DNA of 64,000 bases from Paenibacillus xylanilyticus (GTDB lineage: Bacteria > Bacillota > Bacilli > Paenibacillales > Paenibacillaceae), in assembly GCF_009664365.1 (NCBI RefSeq), contig NZ_CP044310.1, positions 3,917,001-3,981,000 of the forward strand. Reading direction: 5' to 3'. How positions within the stretch are numbered: position 1 is the stretch's first letter; each line of letters begins with the position of its first letter. Position numbers and translations under genes: made by a program. Below the pieces are notes generated by a model. That model had not been told where the DNA came from, did no database searches, and worked only from the letters and a program-made list of their open reading frames with translations. This document shows, one piece after another, positions 34,758-43,135 of this stretch.

Positions 34758-37088
34758 CTACTCCTGCCTTTCAGCTGACAGCTTGCCCGAAGATAGATCC
34801 TGCAGGATGATTTTAGCCTTAACCGTACTCCCGTCCTTACGTTTGAAAGACAGCACCTGAGTGCTTCCCTTCTCGATCAAGGACTTTAACATCGTACTGG
34901 TTATTTTTTTGCCAACGTACTCTTTCCAGATGACAAACCCGCAGCCTTCCTTAAATCGCGTACACCCATAGCCTTTTTTTCCCTCAATAATCTGACCGGT
35001 GCATCCAGGTGAGGGACAAGATGCCAAGGGCTCACGAACACCGGCATTTGCCGAGCTCGCAGATGCAGTCTTTGCTACTGAGACTGCTGTGTTACTCGAT
35101 TTGGAGACAGATCCTGAAGACTGCCGTGATGATTTGGCAGCTGATGCTGCTGTTCTCGCTGTTGTTTTCGTTCCTGATTTTAAGGATTTTGCTCCCCTGC
35201 CTTTGCCACGTCCCCCGCGTGAATCTTCCCCGAAGGCGTCTGCAGGTGCAGGAGCTTGTACACGCACCTTATCAATGATGGACATCGTAAATTTCTTCAC
35301 GTTCTCCATAAACTTGTCCTGACCGGCTTCCCCTTTGGAGATCTGATACAATCTTCTCTCCCATTGTCCAGTCATCTCCGGAGAGGTTAACAAATCAACT
35401 CCAGCTCGCCGAATCAATTCGATCGCTGTTCGGCCTTTTAACGTCAGCTGCATTTTTTTCCCCTGCATCGTGATATAACCAACATTTTTGAGCCGCTCGA
35501 TGGTTGCAGCTCGTGTTGCTGGCGTGCCCAGACCGCTGTCCTTCATGGCATCTCGAAGTTCCTCGTTTTCGATCTGCTTCCCCGCACTTTCCATCGCTTT
35601 CAGCAAAGTTCCCTCTGTATAACTTTTGGGAGGTTGGGTTGCTTTTTCCTTGAACTCGCTCTTGCTGCACTGCACTGGAAGTTCAGGCTGCACAGAGAAC
35701 GACTTATCCGTCCATTCTTCGGATTCTTCTTCCTCATTATTGTTCTTCTTCGTTTTTTTCTTTCCCGAGCCATTCTGCTCTTGATCTGCAGAAGGCAGAA
35801 CGACTTTCCACCCGAGTGACAGCAGTTCCTTCACAGAAGTTTTGAACTGATGCTGCTCTACTTCAGTAAGTACGGTATGCTGTTTATACTCTGCAGGCGG
35901 ATAGAAATGAGACAAGAATCGTCTGACGATCAGGTCGTAGATGTTCTGCTCATCCTTCGATAAGGTACCTGGCCTTTTTAATGTAGGTAAAATGGCATGG
36001 TGATCCTCAACCTTGGAAGGATTGCAGACTCCCTTGTTATTTTTATGAACCAATTCAGGCTTTGCACCAATGGCCAGTTCACTATAGGGGCCGTTCTTCA
36101 GCAGGTTTAATGTTTTGTGCATACCCTCAATATTCTGTTCCGTAACATAGTTGGAATTCGTCCGCGGATAGGAAATAACCTTGTGTTTCTCGTACAAGGC
36201 CTGTGCAATGTCCAGTGTCTTCTTCGCTCCATACCCATACTTGGCATTGGCTTCACGCTGCAGCAGAGTCAGATCATATAGTCTGTACGGATACTCCTTC
36301 GTTTGCTTCGCCTCGTACTTGGTAATATGTCCGGTCTTGCCCTTCACACTGCTCGCTATCGCTTCAGCAGCCTCCGCGTCTGTGAGCTTGTCTCCTTGGC
36401 GTAAGCCTCTGTACTCTACACCCTCCTGACGGAACCAGGCGGCGACTTCATAAAATGTCTGTGATTGAAATGCCTCAATCTCCATTTCCCGATCATAGAT
36501 CAACGCAAGAACCGGTGTCTGTACTCGTCCCACAGATAACAGCGCGTTATGCCGAGTCGTAAAGGCTCGTGATGCGTTCATGCCAATCAGCCAATCGGCC
36601 TCACTTCGGGCGCGAGCAGCATGAGTCAGATTTTCGAACTCTGATGCATCCTTAAGCCCGTCAAAGCCACGCTTAATGCTCTCTGCAGTCAGGTCCGAAA
36701 TCCATAGTCGTTTAACTGGCTGACGCAGCTTCAACTGCTGTTGAATCAATGCAAAAATATACTGGCCTTCACGCCCGGCATCACATGCATTTACGATCGA
36801 TGATGCTCGTTTGGCAAGCTCTCCAATGATCTTCAGTTGATCTTTTGTTCTGGGATTCGGCACAATTTTGAACTGATCCGGAATAATGGGCAGATCCGCA
36901 ATATTCCATCGTTTGTATTTCGTATCATATGCATCCGGTTCAGCAAGCCCGAGCAGATGACCAATCGCCCAAGTGATAATGTAATGCTCACCTTCAAGAT
37001 AACTGCGATTGTTCTTGGCTCTTGGTTCTATGACGGCGGCAATGGTTCGACCCATATCAGGCTTTTCCGCTATAACCAATGTCTTCAT
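34758..37088 (-). CDS. topB: DNA topoisomerase III
   Basis: Type IA topoisomerase, 776 residues, for decatenation and removal of recombination intermediates. TOPRIM begins LVIAEKPDMG; its DAGREGQ acid cluster is near residue 103. The catalytic Tyr is in ISYPRTNSNY (about 309). An acidic/lysine-rich insertion (KKKTKKNNNEEEESEE) interrupts the body near 445-465, and a Ser/Ala/Lys-rich linker (about 640-690) leads to a C-terminal CPSPGC...GCTRFKEGC zinc motif. A GGAGGAG ribosome binding site precedes the ATG. Stands alone in its transcript. Confidence 0.93.
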   Translation of the reverse strand: MKTLVIAEKPDMGRTIAAVIEPRAKNNRSYLEGEHYIITWAIGHLLGLAEPDAYDTKYKRWNIADLPIIPDQFKIVPNPRTKDQLKIIGELAKRASSIVNACDAGREGQYIFALIQQQLKLRQPVKRLWISDLTAESIKRGFDGLKDASEFENLTHAARARSEADWLIGMNASRAFTTRHNALLSVGRVQTPVLALIYDREMEIEAFQSQTFYEVAAWFRQEGVEYRGLRQGDKLTDAEAAEAIASSVKGKTGHITKYEAKQTKEYPYRLYDLTLLQREANAKYGYGAKKTLDIAQALYEKHKVISYPRTNSNYVTEQNIEGMHKTLNLLKNGPYSELAIGAKPELVHKNNKGVCNPSKVEDHHAILPTLKRPGTLSKDEQNIYDLIVRRFLSHFYPPAEYKQHTVLTEVEQHQFKTSVKELLSLGWKVVLPSADQEQNGSGKKKTKKNNNEEEESEEWTDKSFSVQPELPVQCSKSEFKEKATQPPKSYTEGTLLKAMESAGKQIENEELRDAMKDSGLGTPATRAATIERLKNVGYITMQGKKMQLTLKGRTAIELIRRAGVDLLTSPEMTGQWERRLYQISKGEAGQDKFMENVKKFTMSIIDKVRVQAPAPADAFGEDSRGGRGKGRGAKSLKSGTKTTARTAASAAKSSRQSSGSVSKSSNTAVSVAKTASASSANAGVREPLASCPSPGCTGQIIEGKKGYGCTRFKEGCGFVIWKEYVGKKITSTMLKSLIEKGSTQVLSFKRKDGSTVKAKIILQDLSSGKLSAERQE

Positions 37089-37125
37089 CCGTCCATCTCT
37101 CCTCCTTCACCGTCCGCATGACGGC

Positions 37126-37160
37126 AAAAAGGGGCCTTCCGCCCACGGAAGCCCCTTGCT
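37126..37160 (-). terminator. Rho-independent terminator of fur
   Basis: Stem AAGGGGCTTCCG / CGGAAGGCCCCTT on the minus strand followed by five T residues, 54 bases past the fur stop codon. Confidence 0.82.
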
Positions 37161-37213
37161 TCTGAATCCTATTATATCAGATTTTGATTCCGGGAGCATC
37201 CTCCGTGGAACAA

Positions 37214-37705
37214 TTAACCTGCTGCTTGTTCATTTACGGCCTGCTTTTCCCTGCATTCCCTGCATACGCCCTGAAAGTCAAGACGATGATCCGTCACGGC
37301 AAATCCGTATTGACGTTCAATCTGCTGCTCCAGACGAAGCAACCCATCTTCCATAATTTCTTCCACTTTTCCGCACTCTGTACAGATCAAATGATGGTGA
37401 TGATGGGAGCCATCTGTACTCCGCAGATCGAAGCGTGCAGCACCATCTCCAAAATTAATCTTCTCTACAACCTGAAGATCACTTAGCAGCTCTAATGTCC
37501 GATATACGGTTGCTAGGCCGATCTCAGGAAACTGCTCCTTAACCAGCAGAAACACTTCCTCCGCACTGAAATGATCCTTTTCATGTTCAAGCAGCACACG
37601 TACAGTCACTTCACGTTGTTGTGTCAATTTATATCCTTTGTCTACCAATTGCTTTTTAATGTCAAATATTTGTTCTGTAATGGACTTCTCCCGGTTTCTT
37701 GCCAT
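37214..37705 (-). CDS. fur: Ferric uptake regulator Fur
   Basis: Iron-responsive repressor, 163 residues. The winged helix (QREVTVRVLLEHEKDHFSAEEV, EIGLATVYRTLELL) and the segment VVEKINFGDGAARFDLR are close to Bacillus subtilis Fur and unlike PerR. The metal sites show a five-histidine run near residue 103 with CTECGK and CRECREK as the structural zinc cysteines. The start is ATG 37705 with GGAGGTG upstream; the longer frame starts inside the leader. A perfect PerR-type box sits about 60 bases upstream, matching the known PerR control of fur in B. subtilis. The IS element begins 184 bases upstream. Confidence 0.9.
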   Translation of the reverse strand: MARNREKSITEQIFDIKKQLVDKGYKLTQQREVTVRVLLEHEKDHFSAEEVFLLVKEQFPEIGLATVYRTLELLSDLQVVEKINFGDGAARFDLRSTDGSHHHHHLICTECGKVEEIMEDGLLRLEQQIERQYGFAVTDHRLDFQGVCRECREKQAVNEQAAG

Positions 37706-37762
37706 AACTGGTCGCACCTCCGGATTTAATTCTCTATTTAACAAGGTTATTTGTCATCTTAT

Positions 37763-37777
37763 TTATAATTATTATAA
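37763..37777 (-). promoter_or_regulatory. PerR box in the fur promoter
   Basis: TTATAATTATTATAA is a perfect 7-1-7 inverted repeat identical to the published PerR consensus TTATAATNATTATAA. It overlaps a TATAAT -10-like element and lies 58 bases before the fur start. Confidence 0.75.
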
Positions 37778-37867
37778 TCTAATAATAAGTCTTTATGACT
37801 TAAAATGCAATGCTATACCGCACACTAGCTCAAATTATTTGTTACGCAGGTGGAATAGTGAAGTAAA

Positions 37868-37880
37868 AAAACAACTCCAC
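37868..37880 (-). repeat. Left arm of a split terminator hairpin
   Basis: On the minus strand this is GAGTTGT followed by seven T residues. It pairs with 39359-39371 across the IS element. Together they look like the two arms of one Rho-independent terminator for gltD, interrupted by the insertion. Confidence 0.6.
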
Positions 37881-37922
37881 TAATAAACTGTACCCTATGT
37901 AAAGGACATTTCTAAAAAAGAC

Positions 37923-38855
37923 CTATGTTGCTTCAAGAAGATGATCTCTGTATTGTACAGGGGTCATCCTTTTTAGATTCCACTGGTATCTGTAGTGGTT
38001 GTAGTAGGTCATATATGCTTTAATTTCTCGTTTGACTTCGTCCAGTGTGGTGCAGTTCTTCAAGGAAACTTCATCCTTAAAATGACCAAAGAACGACTCC
38101 TGCGGTGCGTTATCCCAGCAATTTCCTCGTCTGGACATGGATTGCCCCAAACCCATACGTTTCACTTTCTCCTGAAAATCCGGATGCGTGTAGTGGGTTC
38201 CTTGATCGGAATGAATGAAGGCATCTTGACTCCGCTTGAATCTGCGATTTTTCTGTAAGTGGAGCAATGTGTTAGTCGCCAGATCCATGGTCATTCGTTC
38301 TGATACGTGATAAGCCAAAATCTCATTGGTCGAACTATCTTTAATGGTGGACAAATAAGCTCTCTTACTTTTGCCATAATTGAGGTAGGTAATATCGGTT
38401 AAAAGCACCTTTCCAGGCACGCTCTGTTTAAAGTTGCGTTGTAACAAATTAGGTACCGCCCGATGTTCGTGGGTTGCCTTCATCATTCGTTTGTATGGAT
38501 TGGCTTTTCGATGGGGACATACGATATTATATTTTTTCATGATCCTTCGAATTCGCTTGAGATTCCAAACGATCTGAAATTGCCCTTCTAGCGTCATTTT
38601 GATGGAGCGAGCCCCCTTGTTACGTTTTTTAAATTGGAAGGCTCGGCGGACGTGAACACTTATTTCCTCATCCACCCGTTCCTTCTGCGTACGCACGCGA
38701 ATGCCTGAAGCGCTCCAATATCGGTAGTATCCGCTTGTAGAAACACCTGTACTTTCACAAAGATAACTTACCATTCGCTGTAGATGGTATTTCTCGATCA
38801 CGGCTTTGATCAACCTGTATCGAAGACTAGGTGTTAGCTTTACTCGTGGTTCCAC
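37923..38855 (-). CDS. IS3-family transposase OrfB (DDE integrase domain)
   Basis: Catalytic half of the IS transposase, 310 residues as a separate frame. An HTH_21-like segment (residues 60-120) precedes the rve integrase core, with the DDE residues in LLTDITYL, HSDQGTHY and the CWDNAPQESFFGHFKDE stretch. All three acids are present, so the enzyme looks active. The frame is -1 relative to OrfA and is open through the upstream AAAAAAG, so the main product is probably an OrfAB fusion. The GTG at 38855 could also start a separate OrfB. Confidence 0.92.
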   Translation of the reverse strand: MEPRVKLTPSLRYRLIKAVIEKYHLQRMVSYLCESTGVSTSGYYRYWSASGIRVRTQKERVDEEISVHVRRAFQFKKRNKGARSIKMTLEGQFQIVWNLKRIRRIMKKYNIVCPHRKANPYKRMMKATHEHRAVPNLLQRNFKQSVPGKVLLTDITYLNYGKSKRAYLSTIKDSSTNEILAYHVSERMTMDLATNTLLHLQKNRRFKRSQDAFIHSDQGTHYTHPDFQEKVKRMGLGQSMSRRGNCWDNAPQESFFGHFKDEVSLKNCTTLDEVKREIKAYMTYYNHYRYQWNLKRMTPVQYRDHLLEAT

Positions 38856-39256
38856 CCCCGTTCGGCCAGACGAATCTTTTTTAAGAGTTCATTCTCAGCT
38901 TGGAGCAAATGAATTTGCGCTTCGAGCCTCGCATTCTTCTCTTCCAAGGTGAGTTCTCGCTTTAGAGGTCTTCCTGAATGTTTGCCTCGTGCATCGTGTA
39001 AACCTAAATCTCCTTGCTCTTTATAACTTGCTCTCCACCGACCAGCAGCAGCCTTAATTCGGGTCATACCGAGGATTTGAACGTCGAACCCACATGCCTC
39101 AAAAATGTCTCTAGGTAGCTTTCCTTGTTGACTCGATATAATAAAGAGTTGTTTAAACGCTTCAGTATATGTGATTCCCTTCGTCGATACAGACTTCACA
39201 TAGGGGTTAGTAGAAAGATGTCTCACTTCATTGGATGTAAATTTTTTTTTGCTCAT
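38840..39256 (-). CDS. IS3-family transposase OrfA (helix-turn-helix)
   Basis: DNA-binding half of the transposase, 138 residues. It contains a helix-turn-helix region (KQLFIISSQQGKLPRDIFEACG and KAAAGRWRASYKEQG) followed by a leucine-zipper helix (LEEKNARLEAQIHLLQAENELLKK). The slippery heptamer AAAAAAG at 38876-38882 falls on codons AAA AAG near its end, giving a -1 shift into OrfB. Confidence 0.9.
   Translation of the reverse strand: MSKKKFTSNEVRHLSTNPYVKSVSTKGITYTEAFKQLFIISSQQGKLPRDIFEACGFDVQILGMTRIKAAAGRWRASYKEQGDLGLHDARGKHSGRPLKRELTLEEKNARLEAQIHLLQAENELLKKIRLAERGWNHE
38876..38882 (-). other. Programmed -1 frameshift site of the IS element
   Basis: Heptamer A AAA AAG in the correct phase of orfA. 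Reading continues in the -1 frame without a stop into orfB, as known for IS3-family transposases. Confidence 0.75.
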
Positions 39257-39358
39257 TAGTAATCTCCGTCCTCATCTCGTTCGTAGCATACAACAAAAAT
39301 ACCCCATAGATAGACTTTTTTAAAGTGTCTACTCTATAGGGTACAGTTTATAAAAGCG

Positions 39359-39371
39359 AGAGTTGTTTTTT
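39359..39371 (-). repeat. Right arm of a split terminator hairpin
   Basis: On the minus strand AAAAAAACAACTC, complementary to 37868-37880. It lies about 55 bases past the gltD stop codon, on the other side of the IS element from its partner arm. Confidence 0.6.
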
Positions 39372-39424
39372 TATTTCACTATTTTTGTTTCGATATAATT
39401 TATGCAATTATTGCTTAGTTCAAA

Positions 39425-40912
39425 TTAAGCAAGAACGGTGGCACCCATCAGGTATTTGTCTACTTCACGAGCAGCTTCGCGTCCTTCATTGATTGCCCAT
39501 ACAACCAGACTTTGTCCGCGACGCATGTCACCTGCAGCGAATACTTTATCCACATTGGTATTGTATTTGCCGTAGCGAGCTTTAACATTGGTACGACGAT
39601 CTGTTGCAAGTCCCAGCTGTTCAACCAGCGTTTGCTCTGGACCATCAAACCCGATCGCGATCATTGCCATTTGTGCAGGGAAAACGCGCTCTGTTCCAGG
39701 GATTGGCTGATAGATCTTACGACCTGTTTCATCGACAATACGCTCGATTTGAATTGTGTGCAGCTCTTTGAGGTTGCCCTCTTCATCTCCAACAAATTTG
39801 GTTGTCATGATGGAGAATTCACGCGGATCTTGCCCGAATAATGCTTTCGCTTCCTCTTGTGCATAGTCCAAGGTGTAAACGTTAGGGAATTGCGGCCAAG
39901 GGTTGTTAATGCGATCACGTTCCATTGGGGCTTGGGTATGCGTACCAAATTGAGTTACGGTACGACAACCGTGACGGAGCGATGTAGCCACACAGTCCGA
40001 ACCGGTATCTCCGCCACCAATAACGATAACGTCTTTATCTTTTGCAGAAATGTAGTTTCCGTCTTCCAGGTTGGAATCCAGGTAACTTTTGATACTGCCA
40101 TTCAGGAAGTCCATCGCGTAATGTACGCCTTTCAAGTCGCTTCCTTCAATATTGAACTCCCGCGGCTTCGTAGCGCCACCACACAGCACGACAGCATCAT
40201 ACTCGTCCACCAATTGCTGAGCAGGAATATCCTTGCCAATCTCGGTGTTTGTGACGAACTGAACGCCTTCCGCTTCAAGCAGATCCACACGACGCTGCAC
40301 CACTTTTTTGTCCAGTTTCATTGTTGGAATACCATACATCAGCAAACCGCCGACACGGTCCGAACGCTCATATACAGTTACCGCATGGCCTGCTTTGTTC
40401 AACTGAGCCGCTGTCGCAAGACCTGCAGGGCCAGAACCAACGACCGCAACGCGTTTACCTGTACGTTTCTCCGGAGGTTGGGGAACCACCCAGCCTTCTT
40501 CGAATCCTTTTTCGATAATGGCTTCTTCAATCGTTTTGATGGTAACCGGCTGGCCGATCAGACCAACAGTACAAGATCCTTCACATGGAGCTGGACAGAC
40601 ACGACCTGTAAACTCCGGAAAATTATTTGTTTTGTGCAGACGATCAAGCGCTTCTCTCCACAATCCACGATATACAAGATTATTCCATTCCGGAATCAGG
40701 TTATGCACAGGACAGCCCGACGTTCCGCCAATCATATCTATACCTGTATGGCAATACGGGGTACCACAATCCATGCATCGTGCACCTTGTGTTCTGAGCT
40801 CTTCTTCAGCCATATGTTTATGAAACTCTTCCCAATCCTTAATCCGCTCAGCCGGCTCCCTGTCCGCAGGCAGCTGCCGTTTGTATTCCATAAATCCAGT
40901 AGGTGTAGACAT
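39425..40912 (-). CDS. gltD: Glutamate synthase (NADPH) small subunit
   Basis: FAD/NADPH subunit that feeds electrons to the large subunit for glutamate synthesis, 495 residues. N-terminal Fe-S cysteines are in [10 protein letters not shown] and GCPVHN with CPAPCEGSC after; the FAD-binding [10 protein letters not shown] is near residue 157 and the NADPH site [10 protein letters not shown] near 297. Full length for GltD. The large subunit gltB is not adjacent in either direction, so GltD is encoded alone here. The terminator after it appears to be split by the IS element. Confidence 0.93.
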   Translation of the reverse strand: MSTPTGFMEYKRQLPADREPAERIKDWEEFHKHMAEEELRTQGARCMDCGTPYCHTGIDMIGGTSGCPVHNLIPEWNNLVYRGLWREALDRLHKTNNFPEFTGRVCPAPCEGSCTVGLIGQPVTIKTIEEAIIEKGFEEGWVVPQPPEKRTGKRVAVVGSGPAGLATAAQLNKAGHAVTVYERSDRVGGLLMYGIPTMKLDKKVVQRRVDLLEAEGVQFVTNTEIGKDIPAQQLVDEYDAVVLCGGATKPREFNIEGSDLKGVHYAMDFLNGSIKSYLDSNLEDGNYISAKDKDVIVIGGGDTGSDCVATSLRHGCRTVTQFGTHTQAPMERDRINNPWPQFPNVYTLDYAQEEAKALFGQDPREFSIMTTKFVGDEEGNLKELHTIQIERIVDETGRKIYQPIPGTERVFPAQMAMIAIGFDGPEQTLVEQLGLATDRRTNVKARYGKYNTNVDKVFAAGDMRRGQSLVVWAINEGREAAREVDKYLMGATVLA

Positions 40913-41548
40913 CTTACGTTTTCCCCCATCCGTTCTCGTCTTAATCCTTTCATTGGCATGGTTCTATATGAAATGGATTACTCATGCTGAGTTTTTTGTC
41001 TATTGTATCACAAAAACTTCTCAAAGATATTTCAATTATAGTAGCATTTCGACAACTGAATATTAAATGGATTATCCGCATAATTATTTGTATTTTATAC
41101 ATCATATCGTCAGCTTTAGCTGTGGTCAATACCCTTATTTTGGAGCAGAAATTGATGATCAAAGGTCTGAACTAACGTTTAATATGTCGAAAAACAAAAT
41201 GAACGTCATGTAAATGTGAGCTAATTTGCCATTAAAATCAAGCAAGTCAGTCCTATACACCTCCTAATTCCGAATATTCACTCGAATTTAGGGCTTTACA
41301 ACGGTAAATGCCCATAACTTTTATACTATTTTACTAATTATGTTGAAAAGCTTATTCTTGAGCCCCAATTTCTCTTGGTTACAAATGTTATATTCGTGTT
41401 AAGCGCAAATCATTGCAGAGGGCAACCTACATTTTTAAAAATAAATAAAAAAAGACGCTGTTCACGAATATTTCGTCAATCAGCGCCTTTTCTATTTTTC
41501 ATTTCACACAATCAAATTTCTAATGAATGATCATCTTACAGGTTAACT
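40913..41548. other. Long AT-rich intergenic region upstream of gltD
   Basis: About 640 bases without a convincing gene. The right end holds the dfrA terminator (41447-41492). Short open frames occur, for example 41-63 codons near 40984, but none has a ribosome binding site. No riboswitch, T-box or tRNA signature was recognised. The gltD promoter must lie in its left part. Confidence 0.55.
41447..41492 (-). terminator. Rho-independent terminator of thyA-dfrA
   Basis: Stem AAAGGCGCTG / CAGCGTCTTT on the minus strand with an inner ACGAA/TTCGT pairing and seven T residues after it, about 55 bases past the dfrA stop. Confidence 0.83.
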
Positions 41549-42037
41549 TCAGCGTTTGCGCTCGTAAAACTCAAACGTATAGGCGTACACATTTTTCTCA
41601 TCCTGCTCGCCCTCAATCTGCTCCTTCAGCTCCCATTCAGACCAATCCACATCCGGGAAAAAGGTGTCTCCCTCAAATTCCTCATGGATCCTGGTAACCA
41701 CCAACCGGTCCGCCAGCGGGAGGAACTCACGGTATACCTGTGAGCCACCGATTACACATAGCTCCTCTTCTTTGGTAGCCTCCAAACCTTCTTCAATGGA
41801 ATGCACCACTTCTGCCTGCTCTACCTTGTAGTTCAGATCTCTGGTGACCACAATATTCCGGCGCTGCGGGAGGGGCTTACCACCGAAGGATTCCCACGTA
41901 TTGCGACCCATAATAATCGTTTTGTTTAACGTACGACACTTAAAAAAAGCCATATCTTTGGGCAATCGCCATGGAATGGTGTTGTTCAAGCCAATAACGC
42001 CATTTTCACCCATAGCCCACACAAGTTCAATACTCAA
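41549..42037 (-). CDS. dfrA: Dihydrofolate reductase
   Basis: Reduces dihydrofolate to tetrahydrofolate with NADPH, 162 residues. The N-terminus ELVWAMGENGVIG holds the substrate loop, WRLPKDMAFFK the catalytic acid region, and IMGRNTWES and CVIGGSQVY the NADPH-binding motifs. Start is TTG after AAGGAG. It follows thyA by 27 bases, so the two form one operon: ThyA makes dihydrofolate and this enzyme regenerates it. Confidence 0.95.
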   Translation of the reverse strand: MSIELVWAMGENGVIGLNNTIPWRLPKDMAFFKCRTLNKTIIMGRNTWESFGGKPLPQRRNIVVTRDLNYKVEQAEVVHSIEEGLEATKEEELCVIGGSQVYREFLPLADRLVVTRIHEEFEGDTFFPDVDWSEWELKEQIEGEQDEKNVYAYTFEFYERKR

Positions 42038-42064
42038 AATACTACACTCCTTCTTAGAGTCTGC

Positions 42065-42859
42065 TTATACCGCAATTGGAGCTTTGATCCCCGGATGATG
42101 CTGATAGTTTTCAAACTCAAAATCCTCAAACTTATAATCAAAAATCGAATCCGGTTTGCGCTTAATGATTAACTTAGGCAGTGCGAAAGGCTCCCGCTCG
42201 AGCTGTGTTTTCACTTGCTCCACATGATTAGAATAGATGTGCACATCGCCACCCGACCAGATGAAATCTCCCACTTCAAGATCACACTGCTGGGCAATCA
42301 TATGTGTCAGTAACGCGTAGCTGGCAATATTAAATGGCAACCCCAGGAACGTATCCACGGAGCGCATCGTAAGCATACAGGATAGTTTACCCTCCGCCAC
42401 ATAAAATTGAAACGCAAAATGACAAGGCGGTAGCTTCATGTTGTTAATCTCTGCCACGTTCCATGCACTTACCAGATGCCGGCGTGAATCCGGGTTATTT
42501 TTAATTGAATCGATAACAGCTGAAATCTGGTCAATTTTCTCCCCGTTTGGCGCTTCCCATGTTCTCCATTGTGAACCGTAAACCGGGCCTAGATCGCCAT
42601 TCTCGTCTGCCCAATCGTCCCAGATCTTCACTCCGTTTTCTTTCAAATAGGCAATATTCGTATCCCCACTCAGGAACCATAATAGTTCATGAATGACGGA
42701 TTTAAGATGGATTCGCTTCGTGGTTACAAGCGGGAATCCTTCGGACAGATTATAACGAAGCTGTCTGCCAAACACGGATTGTGTACCCGTTCCGGTACGA
42801 TCCCCTTTATGAACACCGTTATCCAATATATCTTGTAATAAATCGAGATAGTTTTTCAA
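42065..42859 (-). CDS. thyA: Thymidylate synthase
   Basis: Methylates dUMP to dTMP using methylenetetrahydrofolate. From the TTG at 42859 it is 264 residues, exactly the standard ThyA length; GAGGGGAA lies 6 bases upstream, whereas the ATG six codons earlier overlaps that site. The catalytic Cys is in [12 protein letters not shown] (about 146), and RRHLVSAWN and [11 protein letters not shown] are the nucleotide-binding segments. First gene of thyA-dfrA. Confidence 0.95.
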   Translation of the reverse strand: MKNYLDLLQDILDNGVHKGDRTGTGTQSVFGRQLRYNLSEGFPLVTTKRIHLKSVIHELLWFLSGDTNIAYLKENGVKIWDDWADENGDLGPVYGSQWRTWEAPNGEKIDQISAVIDSIKNNPDSRRHLVSAWNVAEINNMKLPPCHFAFQFYVAEGKLSCMLTMRSVDTFLGLPFNIASYALLTHMIAQQCDLEVGDFIWSGGDVHIYSNHVEQVKTQLEREPFALPKLIIKRKPDSIFDYKFEDFEFENYQHHPGIKAPIAV

Positions 42860-43052
42860 GTTGATTTCCCCTCGCATCTCTATATATGTTGCCCACTCAG
42901 TTCCAGATTGGTCCGAGTTACATCATGTCTGATCATCTTTACAGTTTATCACACTGTGCACGATGGAAAAAGAGTTGAAAACACATTCAATTTTGCCCCT
43001 GTTTACAACACAATGTACATGATATAACTCTACGGAAGCCTTCTACACTCAC

Positions 43053-43093
43053 AAAAAAAGAGGCAAATAACGCGTTAGCGCTATTCACCTCTT
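43053..43093 (-). terminator. Rho-independent terminator of the pdh operon
   Basis: Stem AAGAGG...CCTCTT with inner AATAGCGC/GCGTTATT pairing, followed by seven T residues on the minus strand, about 45 bases past the lpdA stop. Confidence 0.82.
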
Positions 43094-43135
43094 CATTTAC
43101 GTATGATGCCGGACGAGTCCGAAGCTTAGACGATA

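Larger units (their letters stand above)
37889..39345 (-). mobile_element. IS3-family insertion sequence (IS150-like), intact
   Basis: Element of about 1457 bases bounded by inverted ends that begin TGTACCCTAT and continue with similar bases (GGACA/AGACA and TAAAAAAGAC/AAAAAAGTC). It carries the two overlapping frames orfA and orfB with a frameshift site. The identity continues outward as ATAAAC/GTTTAT, which belongs to the host hairpin or to longer inverted ends. No obvious target duplication was seen. Only one copy is in the window. Confidence 0.87.

Noticed and set aside
37214..37705. Fur-family gene as PerR, because of the PerR box upstream
   Set aside because: The protein's helix and wing segments (ATVYRTLELL, VVEKINFGDG) follow Fur, and fur is itself a PerR target in Bacillus subtilis, so the box does not decide the identity.
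40984..41175. 63-codon hydrophobic frame on the plus strand upstream of gltD
   Set aside because: No ribosome binding site, AT-rich sequence that yields hydrophobic codons by chance, no supporting terminator.
41200..41450. T-box or amino-acid riboswitch upstream of gltD
   Set aside because: No T-box core or glutamine/lysine/glycine riboswitch blocks were found in either orientation.
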